This document shows positions 1-9,215 of a stretch of DNA of 64,000 bases, one piece after another (the stretch's first letter is position 1; each line of letters begins with the position of its first letter). The notes below the pieces were generated by a model. It searched no databases and was not told the origin of the DNA. It saw only the letters and a list, made by a program, of their open reading frames with translations. Source of the DNA: Entamoeba invadens IP1 (taxonomy: Eukaryota; Evosea; Mastigamoebida; Endamoebidae); contig NW_004440445.1 of the NCBI RefSeq assembly GCF_000330505.1, forward strand, positions 577,399 through 641,398, given 5' to 3'. The position numbers were made by a program, and so were the translations under genes.

Positions 1-116
1 TTATTTAATGTAATATGATTATAACATACTATATTAAATAAAATAAATACTATATAAGTATAGTATATGAGTAAATGATTAAAGATTGAGAACAAGACAG
101 CACAAGAGGCAATTAC

Positions 117-551
117 TTACTTCAATGGGACGAACTTAGAAGAGTGGGTAGCACCGACACCGGGTCTTCCGTGTGTGACTGGTTTGTAAGTGATTGAGAA
201 CTCACCGAGGTAGTGTCCGAGCATTTCTGGTTTAATTTCGACGGTGGTGAATGTCTTTCCGTTGTAGACGCCGATGACTGATCCGATCATGTTTGGCAAA
301 ATGATTTTGTTTCTGCATTGAGTCTTGACGGTCTTTGGTTTTTCGTCAGCTTTAGTGGCCTTCTTGATCTTCAACAATTTCTTAACAAGGCGTTCGTGTT
401 TCAACTTTGGGGAGCGGGCATACGATCTTCTGCATCGGGCATCTAACATTTTCACAAAGTCGGGCTCTGGCATGGCAGTGATCTCTTCGAGGGATTTGCC
501 CTGGAACTCAAACTTCTTGAAGGTACGCTTCTGTCTCTGGTTGTCAGACAT
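117..551 (-). CDS. RPS15: 40S ribosomal protein S15 (uS19 family)
   Basis: Component of the small ribosomal subunit head, near the decoding site. The 144-residue product matches the eukaryotic S15/uS19 family in length and layout: a basic N-terminal helix region rich in K/R, then the uS19 core with IGVYNGKTF and the signature GHYLGEFS followed by a [13 protein letters not shown] segment and a basic end SSKFVPLK. I start at the ATG at 551; an in-frame TTG five codons upstream is not a plausible eukaryotic start. No intron is needed. Codon use is richer in GC than the flanks, as expected for a highly expressed gene. Identification rests on family knowledge and the intact signature. Confidence 0.95.
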   Translation of the reverse strand: MSDNQRQKRTFKKFEFQGKSLEEITAMPEPDFVKMLDARCRRSYARSPKLKHERLVKKLLKIKKATKADEKPKTVKTQCRNKIILPNMIGSVIGVYNGKTFTTVEIKPEMLGHYLGEFSITYKPVTHGRPGVGATHSSKFVPLK

Positions 552-953
552 CGCCTCTAGTGACAATCAAGTTCACTTGACCAGCTACAACCCTATCCCA
601 TCGGTTACTAGTCGGGTTTAATTATTTTACTATTTTTATAGTTCTTTCTCCTTTTTTCTTTGTTTATTTTTATCGGTATATTCATTTTTTAAAATCGTTT
701 TTTTTGGTATAATTCTCAATAATTTTCCGTTATAATGTAAATTTTTTTATGATTTTTAATTGTTCATTAGTATTAATTAATAAACTATATATGGTACTAT
801 ACTGAAAATACTCTAATTATAATTATTAATATAGATAATAATAGTACCCATTAAATAAAGCTAAATATACTATAAATTATACTATTAAAACAATAAAAAT
901 TGAATACACTTAAATAAAAAATATGGTTTTTTATAATTAAAAACTCTCTTATA

Positions 954-1079
954 CAATAAAACCTCCCAAGAGCGGGCATTTTAAGCCAATCAAACTTTAA
1001 TTACCGCTCGATAGAGAACTCTATTTTTAGTTTCAGTCCAAAAAATGCCCACTCTTGAGAGAACTCGCTGTTAAGAGAT
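954..1079 (-). mobile_element. Degenerate copy of mariner-type MITE
   Basis: This unit begins CAATAAAACCTCCCAAGAGC right after a TA and is the reverse complement of most of the element at 1386-1567, with high identity through the shared core (CGCTCGATAGAGAACTC, then the ATGCCCACTCTTGAGAGAAC block). Relative to that copy it lacks about 33 bases between two GAGCGGG repeats near its left end and has lost the last terminal repeat after CTGTTAAGAG. It looks like an older, deleted insertion of the same family, inverted with respect to its neighbour. Confidence 0.75.
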
Positions 1080-1385
1080 ATATACAATCTTTCATTTATA
1101 ATGAAAAAATAGAGAATAGTATTTTTACTATTTTTTTAGTAAAAAAATTACTTCGATATTCTATAGTAGACCCACAACACCAATTGACCAAGTAATTACC
1201 AGTGACCAAATAATTATCAAAAGGGTGTATTTCCCGTTATTTACCTTGGAAATAATGGATTAAAAAAGTGAAAAAAAAGGTACACCAAATAATGGTAAGA
1301 AACTTAAATCTATTTTTTTAATAGTTCTTAATGAAAGTTTTAAAACTATTTATTTTACTTCTTACACTTGTTTGGTCTCTGTCTA

Positions 1386-1567
1386 CAGTAAAACCTCCCA
1401 AGAGCGGTACCTCTTAACAGCGGGTTCTCTCAAGAGCGGGCATTTTTTAGACTAAAACTAAAAATAGAGTTCTCTATCGAGCGGTAATTAAAGTTTGATT
1501 CGCTAAAAATGCCCGCTCTTGAGAGAACAAAATTCCCACACCCTCCCGCTCTTGGGAGGTTTTACTG
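1386..1567 (+). mobile_element. Intact mariner/pogo-type MITE with perfect 22-bp TIRs
   Basis: A 182-bp non-coding element with perfect 22-base terminal inverted repeats starting CAGTAAAACCTCCC at 1386-1407 and 1546-1567. It is flanked on both sides by TA (1384-1385 and 1568-1569), the target-site duplication of Tc1/mariner elements. Inside, a second inverted repeat of about 26 bases (GTTCTCTCAAGAGCGG and its complement) lets most of the element fold into a hairpin. The CAGT-AACCTC terminus resembles the mariner/pogo superfamily (family knowledge). It encodes nothing and must be mobilised in trans; no matching transposase is in this window. Confidence 0.85.
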
Positions 1568-1679
1568 TATTTTTTTGTCAACTAAAAAATATTTTTTACT
1601 GTATATTTCAATCCATTTTTTTCATCACCTTTTTTCAATCGACTTTTTTGAAAAACAATAGAAGTTCACAAGTCCCGAC

Positions 1680-2420
1680 CTACAAGTCGAAAATTGAATC
1701 GTCGAAATCTTCCAAATTAGACACAGGTGCTTTAATAAACACTTCTTGTTGAGTATCATTATTAGTATTTTGTTGAATTATTTGTGGTATGACTTGAGCA
1801 CTTTGTTTTGTATTAGTATTACTATTACACACTTTGATATCTGGTTTTATAATTTTCATAGGAGTTGACGCAACAGAATTTTCACACGTCGTTTTAGTTT
1901 GTGTTGACTCTCTCACGGAGTTAAAAGTGAGTGGTTCCAAAATTGTTTGTTTGTGATTCGTATCGAGTTGCCTGACATAGTCAGTGTCATACAACGAGTT
2001 CCCAAGGTAATTCCCAAAGAGTCGAAGTGCTCTTTTCCGCGCATCCGAGACCGCCTCTTTCTTCGCTAATTCAATCGCAGCGCCTTTCCTCGGCATCTCC
2101 GCCATCCCAACTCCAACATCTTCATGATAGGACCCATTCTTTAATGTCACACGTACTACAGCTGTCACGCCGACTTTGTACTTCCCTTTCTCAGCATCAA
2201 CGTAGTCAACATTCAAATTGGTAATACAACTACTCCACCCATCAAAGCCAAATAACGCATTACTTAATTCTACAACCCGCCATGACTCAAGATATGTCAG
2301 TTTCATGTTCGAAGGGCCGGGACGAACACTCACGTAATTGACGGGAACCTTCTGTTCTAAAATTTGTTGAATTTGCTCGGGATTAGTAAAACTCTGAGTG
2401 CCAAATAAAGATCCTTCCAT
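1680..2420 (-). CDS. RAD52: RAD52-type recombination mediator
   Basis: Predicted single-strand annealing and recombination mediator that acts in homologous recombination with RAD51. The first roughly 160 of 246 residues carry the conserved RAD52 DNA-binding core: VSVRPGPSNMKLTYLESW, then LSNALFGFDGWSS, a DVGVGMAEMPRKGAAIELAKK-like stretch and the hallmark SDARKRALRLFGNYLGNSLYD. The C-terminal third is low-complexity (N/Q/T-rich) and ends acidic; RAD51/RPA-binding parts cannot be recognised by eye. Start is the ATG at 2420; an in-frame TTG six codons earlier is rejected. The gene is divergent from the WWE-BRCT gene across about 370 bp. Confidence 0.92.
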   Translation of the reverse strand: MEGSLFGTQSFTNPEQIQQILEQKVPVNYVSVRPGPSNMKLTYLESWRVVELSNALFGFDGWSSCITNLNVDYVDAEKGKYKVGVTAVVRVTLKNGSYHEDVGVGMAEMPRKGAAIELAKKEAVSDARKRALRLFGNYLGNSLYDTDYVRQLDTNHKQTILEPLTFNSVRESTQTKTTCENSVASTPMKIIKPDIKVCNSNTNTKQSAQVIPQIIQQNTNNDTQQEVFIKAPVSNLEDFDDSIFDL

Positions 2421-2791
2421 CGTTCCGTTCAAAACCAATCTTGAATAATTGAGATGGTAGTTTTAATAATTGTTTTTTGTTGAGTTTATTTTGTCAAATT
2501 AGCATTTTTTGGGGTGTTTTAAAGTTAACAAAAACCTCTTTCTTTTTTTATCTCTTTTTGAAAACTATAATTTGATTGTTATTTTATAACATTTGTATGG
2601 TTTTGTTTTGTAAACCTCAATTATTGGTAATGTTATTTGTTTTGTTATTAAATCACCAAAAGAAAAGTTTTAAAAATGTTTATTTCACATACATAACATG
2701 TAAATAATAAATATATTATTAAAAATAATATAAAAAATAGTAATTACCAATAACATTAGAAAGTACTATAAATTTAAATAACTCAATCACA
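2421..2791. other. Divergent promoter region
   Basis: AT-rich spacer between the divergently transcribed RAD52 and WWE-BRCT genes. On the plus side TATAAATTTAAATA lies about 12-25 bases before the ATG at 2792, consistent with the short leaders and TATA-like boxes of Entamoeba genes. No RNA gene or further ORF is seen. Confidence 0.5.
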
Positions 2792-4186
2792 ATGGGCAAA
2801 TGGCAATGGTGGAACGACAAAGAGTGGGTAGATTATAGTGAAAAAGTGAGCGACCTTATTACCGAAGAGAAGAAGAAAGATGCCACGCTATATCGAGCAG
2901 ACGTTGACAAAGAGCGTTATGTCTCTGTCGATACTCTTCAGAACATATATCAAACATTTCACAAAGACCTTCCCGACGATATCAAAGGGGTTTGTGCACT
3001 TCAGCATCGCAAGGATGATGCCAATAAAGTTCGTTTAGTTCGCGAGGTACAAGACTTTCCCATCTTCAAAGAGAGTATTTTCTTCTATGGTGAGAAGGAA
3101 TACAACAAGAGTATAACACGCCTTACCGCGGAGGTGAATGGGGCTCAAATAGCAGATGATTATACTTCAGCAGATTACATCGTCCTCCCGTACACTGCCA
3201 AATTTACAGAGAACATGTCGAAGATCGTCGATTATTGTAAAGCATCAAAAAAGGAGTTATATGATACCGATTGGGTTGATGAATCCGTTCAAAACGGATT
3301 CATATCCAACACTACTATTACACAGAAGTGGGTCGACTTAGTCGATGAATGGAAAAATGACCAAGCAACTTTTGTCCTTAAACATGGCTTCGATCCGCTC
3401 GAGCAAATCTCAGAGGAACCAGATTCTGAGAAGGATGAGGGATCTGGATCTGAAAATGATGAAACCTCAAACTCCGAAGGCAATGGAAATGGCTTTTTTG
3501 GGGTACCCCCATTTGTTGCTTCACCGAAACCTGATGTAAAGATTATTCCTGTGAAAAACAACATCTACGAAGGCAAATTGACATACACGACATTGAAAGA
3601 GGAATACGTCTTTCAAATGTACTTTGATGGTGATGAGAATGATAAAGTGAGTGGGATGATCACATGGATTTCATTGCACAAGTGTCAGACTCGATTTGAA
3701 GGAATAAGAAAAGACAATACATTGAATATTAAAGAAACTAAATTCTTGAGAGGATCAAGCTTTTCGGAGTTGGGAGAGTACAATTTGGTTGTTAAAAGCG
3801 CTAATATTATAGAAGGGTCATTGGCAGGCGACTTGACTGCTAAGATTAAAGTCACTAAAGTGGTACCAACTAAAAGATGCCCCGTTCTCGACTCAATGGA
3901 CTTCTTTAAAAATACTACAAAAGCAAAGTTTGAGATGCAAATGAACTTGAGTGGAGAAGTTACTAAAGATGGAAATGGGTATGTCTTTGTAGTCCAAAGA
4001 GGTGATAAAGAAGTCAGAATTCCTCTTAAAAAAGACGGAGAAGATATTGCAATTAATTTGTGTGCCGCGCATGATATTATCAAGGAATGTCCAAATTCTG
4101 AAATGTATGAAACAGAAAAGGGAATTGAAGCTTTGCTACTGGAAGAAGAGAATGTCAAGACAACCATTCAGTTCAATGAAAATTGA
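2792..4186 (+). CDS. WWE-like and BRCT domain protein
   Basis: Unnamed 464-residue protein, probably nuclear. Residues 1-75 look like a WWE domain (KWQWWNDKEWVDYSEKVSDL, with later tyrosine/valine-rich strands), a module that binds poly(ADP-ribose) or mediates protein contacts. Residues about 88-172 look like a BRCT domain (IFKESIFFYGEKEY, a middle ADDYTSADYIVLP, and the conserved Trp in YDTDWVDESVQNGF). An acidic Ser/Glu-rich linker (about 205-240) follows, then two related beta-rich segments (about 255-350 and 375-464). PARPs combine such modules with a catalytic domain, but none is present here. Function in the DNA-damage or PAR response is inference. Single exon with a clear ATG. Confidence 0.7.
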   Translation: MGKWQWWNDKEWVDYSEKVSDLITEEKKKDATLYRADVDKERYVSVDTLQNIYQTFHKDLPDDIKGVCALQHRKDDANKVRLVREVQDFPIFKESIFFYGEKEYNKSITRLTAEVNGAQIADDYTSADYIVLPYTAKFTENMSKIVDYCKASKKELYDTDWVDESVQNGFISNTTITQKWVDLVDEWKNDQATFVLKHGFDPLEQISEEPDSEKDEGSGSENDETSNSEGNGNGFFGVPPFVASPKPDVKIIPVKNNIYEGKLTYTTLKEEYVFQMYFDGDENDKVSGMITWISLHKCQTRFEGIRKDNTLNIKETKFLRGSSFSELGEYNLVVKSANIIEGSLAGDLTAKIKVTKVVPTKRCPVLDSMDFFKNTTKAKFEMQMNLSGEVTKDGNGYVFVVQRGDKEVRIPLKKDGEDIAINLCAAHDIIKECPNSEMYETEKGIEALLLEEENVKTTIQFNEN

Positions 4187-5325
4187 TTTTTTTAATATTA
4201 TTTTTGTGTACTATAACATTTGGTATTTGATTGATTTATTAATATCAATTGCTTTGTTAATTTATTAATTAATATATATTAATATTATGTAGTTTATAGT
4301 ATTAATGCTAATAGTTCTTGAATGTAATAGAATTGAGTTAATAATTTAATTATTAAAAATCATATTTTTAAATGAATTAATTATAATATTTTTATGGTTT
4401 TTTATAGTTGTATTTTACTATAACCACACAAGTTCATGTTTAATAAAAGAAATTATTTGTTTGGTTTTTTAAAACATTTGTTCTTCTCAAGAAAAATTTG
4501 TTCCAGTTCTCATAAAATATAGTACCCCTTAAAGACTTCACAAATGTGACAAACTCTTTTACCATAAACAATGATTTGTCCAAATTACTTCGCATTTTTG
4601 ATTCAACATTATTAAATTGGTTGAAGTTAAAATAGTTTCTATCTTTAACAAATAAATTCTAAAACTAATTGAACTATTTAAATATAATTAAATATACTTG
4701 ACTGATAAAATATATTTTTATTACTAGTTTTTTCTGTTTATTAGAATAATCCACTTATTACCAAAATTCTATATCCGACTGGTCACTTTTTGTTGTGTTA
4801 AATGATAATATATTAATTAATAAAACAACTATACTTAATTTTTTTTCTTTTTCTTTTTTTATTATATCTTTTAATGAGTCTTTTTTTAACTATTTTTTTA
4901 ACATTTGTGTAGTAAAAAACTACAAGAGTGACTAACTCAAACAAATCAATCAAAATAACCTTTTAACAATCTTGTTCTATAACGGCTTTTCATTTTGTAA
5001 AAAGACTTAAACAACAAACACTTAAAACCAACAACGTCAAAATCAATGAAATTCTGAATATTTTGAAAAAAAAAGAATCTATAATAAACAAACCATTTGT
5101 TAATAGTATGCAATCACAAAGAAACAATGAGAAACATGTTGAGGCCAATAAGTAAATAGCCGCAAATAAAACCAAACCACCTTTTCTTAAATTCTATATC
5201 ATGTATTATAATTATTTAATTATAAACATATAGTAAAAATCATCATGTCAATACAGAAGAAGAAGAATGCCTATAGAAGAATAAAGACCTGAAGAAAAAA
5301 GTAAAGACAAAGCAATATTGAGAAA
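4187..5325. other. AT-rich intergenic region
   Basis: More than 1.1 kb of very AT-rich sequence with poly-T/poly-A tracts. I see no tRNA, repeat or supported ORF; a 61-codon antisense frame near 4990-5175 has no recognisable product. Confidence 0.5.
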
Positions 5326-5442
5326 ATGAAAGGTGAGATCGGGGGCAGCGAAACGATGGAATTGAGGGACATTAAAGCGCAAAAAGCACTGGAAATTTTA
5401 TCAAAAAATGCTGAAAGAGCAGCACAAACAAACGGAGATTAA
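5326..5442 (+). other. 38-codon frame overlapping the AIG1-like start
   Basis: ATG at 5326 opens 38 codons (beginning MKGEIGGSETMELRDIKAQK) that overlap the AIG1-like ORF in another frame and stop at 5440-5442. The composition is that of coding DNA (GC-richer than the spacer, Lys/Glu-rich). The two frames meet at the A6 tract at 5403-5408; one base fewer there would make this the N-terminus of the downstream protein. It may therefore be a real upstream ORF or the first codons of the gene separated by an indel. Confidence 0.5.
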
Positions 5443-6172
5443 TCTTCTCCAGAACAAAACAAAGTACAGGCTTGTCTACGATGCATGCGTTATATGCTTC
5501 ATATACATTGTAACTGTACATCACATGTATGACTCGGACTACACTTTAACAAGGATGACACGTTTTTGGACTTATTTTGGAATGTGGAGCTGTGGCTTGT
5601 ATTTCGCAATCAACTTCCTCTTTGAACTTTCAAACTTTCTCTTCTACGAGACAGCTGCAAAGCCAAAATTGTACAAGAAGTTGATTTCGGTGTCACATTT
5701 TATTAAGGAGTCATTTCAGCAGGCAGCCGTGGCTATTGCTTTGAGTGTCTCGATGATGTTCTGGATTCTCTACTTCAACTCGCCTTCGGCTGTTTTTAGA
5801 ATCACTGATGAGTGGCAACCAACGTACTTTGAGGAGTTGTACTACACTCATTTCGAACACACTCTGCCATTGCTTTTCTTGATTATCGACTGTGTTGTTT
5901 TCAAACAAGGAAACACCAGAGTAAAGGACGTGTATTATATTAGTAAAATGACGCCATTCTTTGCGTTTGGGCTGTACACTTCGATTGTTGTCTATGATTA
6001 TTATTATTATGACATTAAACCGTATCCATTTATGGATTCATGGAATGCCTTTGGCATTGCCGGGTTTATCACTTCGTTTGTCATTCTAATTGGAACGGTG
6101 TTGAACCCAACGGCATATCTCCTCAGACAGAATTTGAATACTTTCTCTAAGTTCTTATTCTCTTTGTTTTAA
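5408..6172 (+). CDS. AIG1/FAR-17a-type multipass membrane protein
   Basis: Predicted integral membrane protein of the androgen-induced-1 (AIG1/ADTRP) family, Thr/His hydrolases acting on fatty-acid esters of hydroxy fatty acids. The 254 residues contain about six hydrophobic helices. Family-like landmarks are a Thr after helix 1 (RFWTYFGMW, Thr55), the His in THFEHTLPLL (His151), and the C-terminal pattern YPFMDSWNAFG...GTVLNPTAYLLRQ resembling the family's last two helices. The catalytic assignment is from family knowledge and position only. The start is uncertain: an upstream frame at 5326 could supply about 27 extra residues if the A-tract at 5403-5408 has an indel. Confidence 0.6.
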   Translation: MLKEQHKQTEINLLQNKTKYRLVYDACVICFIYIVTVHHMYDSDYTLTRMTRFWTYFGMWSCGLYFAINFLFELSNFLFYETAAKPKLYKKLISVSHFIKESFQQAAVAIALSVSMMFWILYFNSPSAVFRITDEWQPTYFEELYYTHFEHTLPLLFLIIDCVVFKQGNTRVKDVYYISKMTPFFAFGLYTSIVVYDYYYYDIKPYPFMDSWNAFGIAGFITSFVILIGTVLNPTAYLLRQNLNTFSKFLFSLF

Positions 6173-6261
6173 TTTTAATTTACCGATTCTGTGATTTATT
6201 AATTTAACTGTATTATTATATACTATCGAATATAGTATAGGTGTATCTGATATATCATTCG

Positions 6262-6444
6262 ATGGATTCAATTGAAGAGAATTTACAATTAGTCATTCCG
6301 CTTCCCAAAGACACGCCAAAGGACATTGCCGAGGAAGTTGCGAAGCGAGTTATTGCGGACATATACACCAATTCGCCTCGTTACACGTGTTATGTCGAGG
6401 GTTCGACGTGTCGAGTGAAGTGTGAATTTATTGAAAAAGAGTGA
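6262..6444 (+). CDS. Small hypothetical protein (60 aa)
   Basis: Short ORF starting at ATG 6262 (an upstream in-frame GTG at 6241 is disregarded). The product begins MDSIEENLQLVIPLPKDTP and ends VKCEFIEKE; a beta-alpha-beta-beta pattern is suggested. The layout faintly recalls the N-terminal part of the KEOPS subunit Pcc1, which is normally 80-100 residues, but I would not name it so. It sits between the AIG1-like gene and convergent VPS35. Coding status is supported by GC-rich codons against AT-rich flanks. Confidence 0.5.
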   Translation: MDSIEENLQLVIPLPKDTPKDIAEEVAKRVIADIYTNSPRYTCYVEGSTCRVKCEFIEKE

Positions 6445-6502
6445 CCTTTTCCTTTGAAATATATTTAAATAACAAACGCAAAGAAGAAAATGACTTAACG
6501 TC

Positions 6503-8746
6503 TTAAAGTTTCAGTAGTTTGATCTTCTCTTCCTTTCGTTCCGCGACGTTCTTGACTGTCTGTTGGTAGTAAGCCTGTAGATTTGGAAGGTCTGTCTGTG
6601 AGATATTTTCCTTAATAACGCCCGCAAAGTTATTTATGAACTCAGCGTCGACCTCAGGATTTTCTCTGACATAGTGAACGATGTAGACGTTAAGGATATC
6701 GATCAGAAGTTCAATGTTTTGCTCCGGGACCATACAGATGCCTGCTTCTTTAACTGCTTTATGTAACGCGACCACCGCCAATTTCGCCTGTTTAGCTTTT
6801 TCATTGAAGAGTGCGCTTGAGACTTTCACAAAGAGTTTACCTCTCAAGTAAGGGTCTGAGACTTGTGAGACGAACTTGAGGCACCCCGCGACATAAATTT
6901 CATTTCCGTTCTTGTCGACGTGACACGACGCAAGTGCCTGTACAATTTCGTTCAACGCGACGTTCTTGTCCAACTCCTTTTCATCTTCAAACACAATAAG
7001 TGCGTATTCGAAGAAGTAACTGGTGTTCTCATATCCCTTCAACGATCCAACTCCAGCAGCTTCTAAACTGCACTTAATAGCAATCAATGGAGAAAGTGCT
7101 TTAATTTTCTTAATGATGACTAAGACCTCGCGGAACATTTTATTATCGTTTTCAACGACATTAATAGCTCGTAAATACATCGAGACAATAGTCGGCAAGA
7201 TCATTAACGCGCGAGTATTTCCAGAGTACTGTGCTGCAAATTTGGCTTCTTTAATAATCTCAAAGAAGCTCCCCTTTTCGACAACTGACGTCAAAATCAC
7301 TGTTTTGAACAAATTGGCATCTACAGTCAGTTCCTCTTGACTCAATGGCACCATATCTTGGGAATCCTTATATAACGTTTCAACACATCGAATGGCCAAA
7401 ACCATCTCTTCCCCACTCTTAAACTTCTCGTCTTGTTTCCCAATGACGTCGCCAATAAATCGATGCGCTTCATGGCGCAAGGTATATGGCAAAATGTTCA
7501 ATAACTCGGGATAGACCTTCAACTGCATCGCTTCAAGCACTTTGTACTTCTGCATTTCAAGCTTCAAGACGTCATTCAAGCACTTTGCTGTGTTAATGTC
7601 GATGGTCTGGATATTCGTCAAGTAGTTGTAAATGATCGAGTTGATGATGTTCATGTTCTTGTAGCTTTCTTCCTCAGTATGCCAAACCATGACCAACCGA
7701 CTGAGAGACAGATAAATGTTTAAGAAGTCTTCCGAGCTCAAGTTCTGCGTTTTAACGATCTGTGTGATGTGTGTCGAGAAGATCTGGAAGATGTCCAATT
7801 TCCTTTCCGTTTGTGGATTTAACTTCAAGTGCGTCATTATTCGGTCCATTAAACTACATAAGACTCTACGAATACCAACATTGGCAACAACTCCACCAAG
7901 GGAATGTAATAACAAGTGTAATGTTTCCAATTGATATTCAGCAGGGAACGCTTGAATTAAAGCGTCGTATAAATAGTCTTGTGTGACTTTATCGCGAGAC
8001 AACAAGACTTGTTCCAAAAATCGGGGAAGAATATTAGTCGAATACAACTCTATGGAAACCCCTTCTAAATTCGACAAATAAGTCAAGTTCTTCCCAACAA
8101 ACTGACACAATTGCATTTGTTCGTCAATTTGTTCTTCACTCGTTCGTGGGCCTTGTGTCAGTCTCACTAACAATCTGCACATCTCCGAGAAATTATTCAG
8201 TAGAAATTCAATTGAATTCGTCAAATTTCCATCGGCCGGGTTTTCCGTAGTGAAGTCGGGGAGGACCGTTTTGATACAGTCGAGAATATACCCTCTGAAA
8301 AAGATCCCTTTAATCGGGTGTTGGATTCCTCTCGACATCTCTATCATGTCTTTCATAAACACAACAACGGATATCTTCTTTGTTTTGACGGCTGAAGAGC
8401 CTACAATGCACATCAGATACAATCGAGACACTACCGTAGGGAACCCTTGGACTTCCTCATATAAGTCTAAAAGATCATTTCCGGAAGCGACATAGTCTGA
8501 CCGGAGATACATATCCAATACACTCAAACATTGTTGGAGAAGTAAATACAAGTCATAATACAGTCGTGGTGACAAATTCGACGTGTTCATTTGCTCACAG
8601 ATTTTAAAGGCATTTTCTACAGCACTCGTGTAATTCTTGTGATCCATATCTCGCCTTAATAAATCTGTGTGTAGATTCATCGTCGTCTGACGTTGACTTA
8701 ATTCAGCCTTTGGTTCGATAACGCCTTTTTTACCTTTTGCTTGCAT
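6503..8746 (-). CDS. VPS35: Retromer subunit VPS35
   Basis: Cargo-recognition subunit of retromer, which retrieves receptors from endosomes and binds VPS26, VPS29 and Rab7. The 747-residue alpha-solenoid shows the family hallmark near residues 80-160: PRLYYDLYLLLQQCLSVLDM-type helices, then VVSRLYLMCIVGSSAV and DMIEMSRGIQHPIKGIFFR, equivalent to the VPS26-binding region. The remainder is helical repeats with no frameshift. Length fits VPS35 (about 750-800). I use the ATG at 8746; an in-frame TTG 18 codons upstream would add a basic tail. Convergent with the small gene at 6262. Confidence 0.93.
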   Translation of the reverse strand: MQAKGKKGVIEPKAELSQRQTTMNLHTDLLRRDMDHKNYTSAVENAFKICEQMNTSNLSPRLYYDLYLLLQQCLSVLDMYLRSDYVASGNDLLDLYEEVQGFPTVVSRLYLMCIVGSSAVKTKKISVVVFMKDMIEMSRGIQHPIKGIFFRGYILDCIKTVLPDFTTENPADGNLTNSIEFLLNNFSEMCRLLVRLTQGPRTSEEQIDEQMQLCQFVGKNLTYLSNLEGVSIELYSTNILPRFLEQVLLSRDKVTQDYLYDALIQAFPAEYQLETLHLLLHSLGGVVANVGIRRVLCSLMDRIMTHLKLNPQTERKLDIFQIFSTHITQIVKTQNLSSEDFLNIYLSLSRLVMVWHTEEESYKNMNIINSIIYNYLTNIQTIDINTAKCLNDVLKLEMQKYKVLEAMQLKVYPELLNILPYTLRHEAHRFIGDVIGKQDEKFKSGEEMVLAIRCVETLYKDSQDMVPLSQEELTVDANLFKTVILTSVVEKGSFFEIIKEAKFAAQYSGNTRALMILPTIVSMYLRAINVVENDNKMFREVLVIIKKIKALSPLIAIKCSLEAAGVGSLKGYENTSYFFEYALIVFEDEKELDKNVALNEIVQALASCHVDKNGNEIYVAGCLKFVSQVSDPYLRGKLFVKVSSALFNEKAKQAKLAVVALHKAVKEAGICMVPEQNIELLIDILNVYIVHYVRENPEVDAEFINNFAGVIKENISQTDLPNLQAYYQQTVKNVAERKEEKIKLLKL

Positions 8747-9037
8747 TTTGTTCTTTTTGAAGTTCCTTTCTAAGTTCTTTCTAAAGAATTTTCTTTGCAA
8801 AACATTTTTAAGTTGTGAAGTGATTTCTCTCGGTTCTGATTGGATGAAATTTCTATTGTTTTTTTAATTAGTTAGTATAGAACTTAAATCTATTTTTTTA
8901 ATACTTTTTTATTTTTTTTTCGAGATATTTTGTTATTCTTTTTGGTATTGTTATAAACTACTAATTTAATTTTTTTATTAATAAGAAACCAAAAACAAAA
9001 TTTTAGTTCTTTATAAAAAAAAGTTCTTTATTTTTTG

Positions 9038-9043
9038 AAAAAA
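9038..9043 (-). terminator. RNA polymerase III T-run after tRNA-Gly
   Basis: On the minus strand the tRNA-Gly 3' end is followed, one base later, by six T residues, a standard RNA polymerase III termination signal. Confidence 0.7.
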
Positions 9044-9044
9044 T

Positions 9045-9114
9045 GCATTTGCCGGGACTCGAACCCGGATCTCCACCTTGGAAGGGTGGAATTCTGCCCT
9101 TAGACCACAAATGC
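9045..9114 (-). tRNA. tRNA-Gly (anticodon UCC)
   Basis: A complete 70-nt cloverleaf can be drawn on the minus strand. Acceptor arms GCATTTG and CAAATGC pair perfectly; the anticodon stem CCACC/GGTGG encloses loop CTTCCAA with anticodon TCC; the T arm is CCGGGTTCGAGTCCCGG, containing the B box GGTTCGAGTCC. There is no intron and CCA is not encoded. A T-run terminator follows. It stands alone between protein genes, with no second tRNA nearby, unlike the tandem tRNA arrays known in E. histolytica. Confidence 0.95.
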
Positions 9115-9215
9115 TTCTTATAAACATATAAAAATTGTTATTACTAATTCAAAAAATTCGTTATTTTGTGTTTTGAGTGTTTCAACCTATTTATACACAA
9201 AATACGAGAATAAAA

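Larger units (their letters stand above)
552..1679. other. Intergenic region holding two MITE copies
   Basis: No gene recognised between S15 and RAD52. The stretch 600-950 is simple AT-rich DNA. Two related, oppositely oriented repeat units lie at 954-1079 and 1386-1567 and are annotated separately. Between them, near 1184-1220, an approximately 18-base unit (TGACCAA followed by TAATTA) occurs twice in imperfect tandem. An open frame at 1519-1752 merely crosses the end of the second repeat. Confidence 0.7.

Noticed and set aside
1519..1752. 77-codon plus-strand frame
   Set aside because: It starts inside the MITE terminal repeat and runs over the RAD52 3' end; spacer-like composition.
2792..4186. 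Poly(ADP-ribose) polymerase
   Set aside because: WWE and BRCT-like parts fit, but no PARP catalytic signature is present and the frame ends at 4186.
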